DNA of 9,313 bases, from the NCBI GenBank assembly GCA_002311865.1, contig DBZV01000196.1, forward strand, positions 43,073-52,385. Reading direction: 5' to 3'. A model generated the notes under the pieces. The model did not search any database. It was not told the origin of the DNA and worked only from the letters and a program-made list of their open reading frames with translations. The translations under genes were made by a program, and so were the position numbers. This document shows positions 6,042-9,313 of this stretch, piece after piece (the first letter of the stretch is position 1; each line of letters starts with the position of its first letter). This stretch comes from Dehalococcoidia bacterium UBA1151. Lineage in GTDB: Bacteria; Chloroflexota; Dehalococcoidia; Lucifugimonadales; Lucifugimonadaceae.

Positions 6042-6172
6042 GCGGGCTACAGTTGGCCGGCGCGTTGGCCATGGGCAGGCCCATGGACATGCAAGAAAGC
6101 GCGCAGGAATTATTTAGGCACGCGAGGGGAGTGGTTCCCCTCATTTGCGAGGAATCGCACAGGAGGATTTAG
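6042..6172 (+). promoter_or_regulatory. Structured atpB-atpE intercistronic region with three hairpins
   Basis: This 131-bp gap is unusually long for the inside of an atp operon. It holds three perfect hairpins. The first is CCATGGG/CCCATGG (6069-6075 and 6080-6086, four-base loop). The second is GAGGGGA/TCCCCTC (6124-6130 and 6136-6142, five-base loop). The third is TGCGA/TCGCA (6146-6150 and 6155-6159) closed by a GGAA tetraloop of GNRA type. None is followed by a T-run, so they do not look like terminators. RNA processing, stability or translational tuning of the c subunit is the likely role, by inference. Confidence 0.5.
6161..6166 (+). promoter_or_regulatory. Strong ribosome binding site of atpE
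   Basis: AGGAGG, a perfect anti-Shine-Dalgarno match, lies six bases before GTG 6173. It is among the strongest such sites in the window. It supports the N-terminally extended c subunit and fits the need for many c copies per enzyme. Confidence 0.8.
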
Positions 6173-6484
6173 GTGGCAGTAATCGATCCAGAGATCGTGA
6201 GAGCGGTTTCTCAGGTAGTTGTCCATGGGACGGAAAACAAAGAAGTAGCTGTTGAGGCTGCTGCTGGTGTCAAGGCGATTGCAGCTGGCCTCGCAATGGG
6301 ACTTGGCGCAATTGGACCGGGAATTGGGGTTGGTCTGCTCGCTTCAAAGGCGATGGAGGCTCTTGGCCGCAACCCGGAAGCACGAGCACCAATACAGCAG
6401 AACATGATTCTTGGCCTGGCATTCGCCGAAGCCATTGGGATCTACGCGCTGGTCGTCTCGATCATCATTCTCTTCGTTGCATAG
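6173..6484 (+). CDS. atpE: F0F1 ATP synthase subunit c
   Basis: This is the ring-forming proteolipid that carries protons through F0. It has two hydrophobic helices (about 32-57 and 77-102). The first is glycine-rich (GLGAIGPGIGVG, 43-54), the polar loop is Arg66-Asn67-Pro68, and the ion-binding carboxylate is Glu86 in LAFAEAIGIYAL. The residue after Glu86 is alanine, not the serine or threonine usual in sodium-coupled rings, so I infer proton coupling. The 103 residues exceed the usual 75-90. The extra is a hydrophilic N-terminal stretch of about 27 residues (VIDPEIVRAVSQ onward). The perfect ribosome binding site just before GTG 6173 supports that start, and no better in-frame start precedes the first helix. 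Confidence 0.94.
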   Translation: MAVIDPEIVRAVSQVVVHGTENKEVAVEAAAGVKAIAAGLAMGLGAIGPGIGVGLLASKAMEALGRNPEARAPIQQNMILGLAFAEAIGIYALVVSIIILFVA

Positions 6485-6551
6485 AGTGGTCTAAATTAGG
6501 CCTTAGATTCGGAGAGGACACTCGTTAGTGGTGTGTAAAGGGTAGTAAGAG

Positions 6552-7052
6552 ATGGACGCACTCGGAATTAATCTGCCTGGATTGCTGACACAACTGGTCA
6601 GTTTCCTGATTCTGTTTGCCGTACTTTCAAAGCTTCTCTACGGACCAATCCAGAAAATTCTCACTGAGAGAACGGAAAAGATTCGTGAGAGCCTTAAAGC
6701 GGCAGAGAGAGCCTCGGAACAGGCGGCATCGGCAGCAGAGCAGGTAGAAAAAGAGATTGCTGAAGCACGCGCTCAGGGTCAGGTTCATATTGCAGAAGCT
6801 CGGGAAGCCGCTGGCAAGTACCGGGAAGATCAAGAGGAACGGGCACGAGGAGAGGCTGAGACCTTTATCGTGCGTGCGAAGGCCGAAATTGAACAAGAGC
6901 GTGATGCGGCAGTTGAACAGGTTCGACAGGAGTTCGCGTCGCTTGCAATTAGCGCGGCCGAGCAGATCGTCGGCAAGTCGCTGGATGAATCCACGCATCG
7001 GCAGTTGATTGAAAGCACCCTCGAAGAGGGTCTTCAGGACCGGAAGAACTAG
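6552..7052 (+). CDS. atpF: F0F1 ATP synthase subunit b
   Basis: This is the peripheral-stalk subunit that holds F1 still against the rotating ring. It has a single N-terminal membrane helix (about 9-28, LPGLLTQLVSFLILFAVL region). A long, strongly charged, alanine/glutamate-rich coiled coil (about 34-140) follows, and the end (AISAAEQIVGKSLDESTHRQLI) is the delta-binding region. The length of 166 residues is normal. Only one b gene is seen, so a b homodimer is likely. The ATG at 6552 has AAGGG (6538-6542) nine bases upstream. The 67-bp gap after atpE holds a weak AT-rich inverted repeat TCTAA/TTAGA (6490-6494, 6503-6507). Confidence 0.94.
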   Translation: MDALGINLPGLLTQLVSFLILFAVLSKLLYGPIQKILTERTEKIRESLKAAERASEQAASAAEQVEKEIAEARAQGQVHIAEAREAAGKYREDQEERARGEAETFIVRAKAEIEQERDAAVEQVRQEFASLAISAAEQIVGKSLDESTHRQLIESTLEEGLQDRKN

Positions 7053-7108
7053 TGGAATCAAATCGCATCACGCGGCCAGGGACCAGGACGATGAGGGAGT
7101 CCACCTAA

Positions 7109-7657
7109 ATGGCGGGACGACCTACCGCGCGCCGGTACGCACAGGCGGTTTTCCAGATCGCTCTGGAGAACGACTCATTGGATCAGTGGTCCTCAGACCT
7201 TGATCAAATTGCAGATACGCTTGGAAATGACGACTTTTTCGCATTCCTTGAGGCACCGCAAGTGCCTGAGAGGGAGAAGCTCCAGGGAATCGACACGGTT
7301 CTTGCCGGAGTGAGTGATCTGGCCCGCAACCTCGTGGGCGTGCTGGTCGATCATCGATCAGTCAGGTTCGCGGTGAAAGTGAGAGACCAGTTCGGTGCGC
7401 TTGTGGATCAGCACAACGGCGTCGCACGAGCAAGTGTCACCACGGCCGTTCCGCTCACAGATGAGCAGCGTGCTCGTGTTCAGGATCTGCTTGGTGAGCT
7501 GGTAGGCGGAAAGGTTGACGCAACCGAGGATGTTGATCCGCAGATTGTCGGCGGCATTATTGCCCGGGTGGGCGACCATCTGATTGATGGCAGTGTCACC
7601 ACAAAGCTGAGAAATATGCAGGATGCACTGGCAAGACCGCCAGCGCAGGTGAAATAG
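7109..7657 (+). CDS. atpH: F0F1 ATP synthase subunit delta
   Basis: This subunit joins the top of F1 (alpha N-termini) to the b stalk. Its 182 residues are of family length. The N-terminal helical domain begins with ARRYAQAVFQIALE (7-20), the usual RYAxALFxxA signature. The C-terminal part shows the conserved RASVTTAVPLTDEQ (about 108-121) and a VDPQIVGGIIARVGDHLIDGS segment (about 142-163). These match OSCP/delta proteins. GGGAG (7095-7099) lies nine bases before the ATG. It sits between atpF and atpA as in most bacterial operons. Confidence 0.94.
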   Translation: MAGRPTARRYAQAVFQIALENDSLDQWSSDLDQIADTLGNDDFFAFLEAPQVPEREKLQGIDTVLAGVSDLARNLVGVLVDHRSVRFAVKVRDQFGALVDQHNGVARASVTTAVPLTDEQRARVQDLLGELVGGKVDATEDVDPQIVGGIIARVGDHLIDGSVTTKLRNMQDALARPPAQVK

Positions 7658-7727
7658 GAATAAATAAGCCCCAGCAGGGTTTTTGGTAAACGATTAATCG
7701 TGGCGCAAATGTCGCGGAGGGAGCCGG

Positions 7728-9239
7728 ATGGCAATTAGAGGGCAGGACATAGCCTCAGTCATCAAGAAGCAGATAGAAGAGTTCGGCGGCGAACTCACTA
7801 TGGTTGACGTTGGAACTGTCATCGAAGCGGGAGATGGTGTTGCGACGATTCATGGCCTTTCTGATGTGAGATCAATGGAGTTGCTGCAATTCCCGGGGGA
7901 CACCCTTGGAATGGCGCTGAACCTTGAAGAGGACAGCGTTAGTGCGGTGATTCTTGGTGAGTTTTCTCACATTAAAGAGGGCGATGAAGTTCGCAGCACC
8001 GGACGTATTGTTGAGGTTCCGGTAGGCGACGCGCTCATCGGTCGCGTGGTTGACTCGCTTGGTCGACCGCTCGATGGCAAAGGCGCTATCAATGCCGATG
8101 AGACCAGCCCGGTTGAGCAGGTTGCTCCCAACGTTGTTGTGCGGAAGTCTGTTAGCACCCCGCTGCAGTTCGGCCTCAAAGTGGTTGACGCAATAATCCC
8201 AGTTGGCCGAGGACAGCGCGAGCTGATCATCGGCGACCGCAACACGGGCAAGACCTCTATGTGCATCGACGCCATCATCAACCAGAAGGGCGGAGATGTT
8301 ACTTGCATTTACGTAGCCATCGGTCAGAAGGTCGGTAAGGTTGCCGCGACGGTGGCAGCACTTGAGGCTAACGGCGCAATGGATTACACCATTGTGGTGA
8401 CAGCCAGCGCTTCTGATCCGGCTCCGTTGCAGTACCTGGCACCTTACGCTGGCGCTGCTATGGCTGAGAAGATCATGTATTCCGGAAGGGATGCATTGAT
8501 TGTTTACGATGACCTCACCAAGCATGCCTGGGCCTACCGGCAGATGTCCCTGCTTTTGCGCCGGCCACCTGGTCGAGAGGCATATCCCGGTGACGTTTTC
8601 TACCTGCACTCACGCCTGCTTGAGCGCTCAGCTCGATTGGATGATGAACACGGCGGTGGATCGTCAACCGCGCTTCCAATCATCGAAACGCAGTTGGGCG
8701 ACGGGTCGGCGTACGTGCCCACAAACGTCATTTCGATAACCGACGGCCAGATCTTCCTGGAGTCAGAACTGTTCAACGCCGGTATCAGGCCAGCATTAAA
8801 TGCAGGAACCAGCGTTTCAAGAGTGGGAGGCGCCGCGCAGACAAAGGCGATGAAGAGTGTTGCCGGTCGTCTCAGAGGCGAGCTTGCCCAGTACCGTGAA
8901 CTTGCTGCATTTGCAACGTTTGGTACAGACGATCTTGATCCGGCAACGCGGCGGCAACTTGAGCGAGGGCAGCGGGCGACGGAGTTGATGAAACAGGTTG
9001 AGGTGAACGTGCTCACCATGGAGCAGCAGGTCTCAATCTTCTACCTTCTTGGAGCCGGAGCCCTTGATGATATTCCTCCTACAGACATCGTCGCGTTTGA
9101 GCGGGGCTGGCATGAGTACGCTGCTGCCAATGTGCCGGATGTGCTGAAGAATATCGCTGAGAGCGGTGAACTGTCAGAGGAGTCGGAAAAGGCTCTTGAC
9201 GAGGCGGCAACTGGCTATAAGAGCACGGCGCAACTCTAG
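7728..9239 (+). CDS. atpA: F0F1 ATP synthase subunit alpha
   Basis: This is the non-catalytic nucleotide-binding subunit of the F1 hexamer. The 503 residues match the family. The N-terminal beta-barrel (about 24-92) contains VDVGTVIEAGDGVATIHGL. Walker A is GDRNTGKT (169-176, Lys175), and Walker B is ALIVYDD (256-262). The conserved LLRRPPGREAYPGDVFYLHS segment is at about 277-295. The arginine finger supplied to the catalytic beta site is Arg365 in SVSRVGGAAQ. The C-terminal helical domain is complete (LERGQRATELMKQ at about 411-423). GGAGG (7716-7720) lies seven bases before the ATG. In the 70-bp gap before it, CCC/GGG followed by five T (7670-7684) is too short a stem to be a terminator. 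Confidence 0.97.
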   Translation: MAIRGQDIASVIKKQIEEFGGELTMVDVGTVIEAGDGVATIHGLSDVRSMELLQFPGDTLGMALNLEEDSVSAVILGEFSHIKEGDEVRSTGRIVEVPVGDALIGRVVDSLGRPLDGKGAINADETSPVEQVAPNVVVRKSVSTPLQFGLKVVDAIIPVGRGQRELIIGDRNTGKTSMCIDAIINQKGGDVTCIYVAIGQKVGKVAATVAALEANGAMDYTIVVTASASDPAPLQYLAPYAGAAMAEKIMYSGRDALIVYDDLTKHAWAYRQMSLLLRRPPGREAYPGDVFYLHSRLLERSARLDDEHGGGSSTALPIIETQLGDGSAYVPTNVISITDGQIFLESELFNAGIRPALNAGTSVSRVGGAAQTKAMKSVAGRLRGELAQYRELAAFATFGTDDLDPATRRQLERGQRATELMKQVEVNVLTMEQQVSIFYLLGAGALDDIPPTDIVAFERGWHEYAAANVPDVLKNIAESGELSEESEKALDEAATGYKSTAQL

Positions 9240-9241
9240 AT

Positions 9242-9313
9242 ATGGCAACTAATACCCGGGCGCTAAAGCGCAGAATCACCTCACTGCAAAACACGGCCAA
9301 GATAACCAAGGCC
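9242..9313 (+). CDS. atpG: F0F1 ATP synthase subunit gamma, N-terminal part (runs off the window)
   Basis: ATG 9242 is two bases after the atpA stop. It opens a frame of 24 codons to the window end, reading MATNTRALKRRITSLQNTAK followed by ITKA. The pattern LKRRI-x-S-x-x-NTxxITKA is the conserved start of the gamma subunit, the rotating central shaft of F1. There is no Shine-Dalgarno sequence, so translation is probably coupled to atpA. The rest of the gene, and presumably atpD and atpC, lie downstream. Confidence 0.9.
   Translation, partial: MATNTRALKRRITSLQNTAKITKA

Noticed and set aside
7666..7685. Terminator between atpH and atpA
   Set aside because: CCC-AGCA-GGG followed by five T resembles one, but the GC stem is only three base pairs. 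A terminator inside the atp operon, just before a strong atpA ribosome binding site, is unlikely.
7872..8609. Long open frame of about 245 codons opposite atpA
   Set aside because: It lies wholly inside the strongly conserved atpA on the other strand and shows no protein family pattern, so it is a by-product of atpA codon use.
1..9313. Search for mobile elements, CRISPR arrays, tRNA or rRNA genes, or a new defence or biosynthetic system
   Set aside because: No spaced direct repeats, transposase or integrase motifs, terminal inverted repeats or RNA gene signatures were seen. Nearly all bases are taken by housekeeping genes in canonical order.

Overview
The window is a stretch of ordinary bacterial chromosome. 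It carries the end of a molybdate ABC transporter operon, a short block of nucleotide and DNA-metabolism genes, and most of an F-type ATP synthase operon. The best-fitting host is a member of the Chloroflexota, possibly a marine or uncultured lineage near SAR202/Dehalococcoidia. This placement rests on recalled family resemblance: an a subunit with an extra N-terminal hydrophobic segment and a long loop after the LPGVGTIG stretch, a c subunit carrying RNPEARAPIQQNMILGLAF, and a DUF951 protein beside a type 2 PyrF. It was not tested by a search. Base composition looks moderately GC-rich, and GTG and TTG starts are used.

Layout. Positions 1-1842 on the plus strand hold the last codons of modA, then modB (permease) and modC (ATPase), with modB and modC overlapping by ATGA. 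A minus-strand endonuclease III-like HhH-GPD DNA glycosylase (1839-2528) converges on modC, and the two stop codons interlock. A short divergent intergenic region separates it from pyrF (OMP decarboxylase), which starts at a TTG at 2616 behind a GGAGG and not at the longest possible start. pyrF is followed after 12 bp by a 69-residue DUF951 protein and then, after 141 bp, by a bifunctional nuclease family (DUF151) protein. A 196-bp regulatory-looking gap leads into atpI-atpB-atpE-atpF-atpH-atpA-atpG. The window ends 24 codons into atpG.

How the genes work together. ModABC imports molybdate for molybdoenzymes. PyrF makes UMP. The atp genes encode F0 (a, c, b), the delta stalk and the alpha subunit of F1, in the canonical order. 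The beta (atpD) and epsilon (atpC) genes would be expected just downstream. No stretch over 300 bp lacks a gene.

Points worth a second look. The a subunit has a roughly 100-residue acidic insertion in the loop predicted to face outside. The c subunit has an N-terminal extension. The atpB-atpE gap holds three consecutive perfect hairpins just before a very strong ribosome binding site. A CRP/FNR-like palindrome lies upstream of atpI. The HhH glycosylase lacks the lyase lysine and has unusual iron-sulfur cysteine spacing. I see no mobile element, CRISPR array, tRNA, rRNA or convincing new multi-gene system here.
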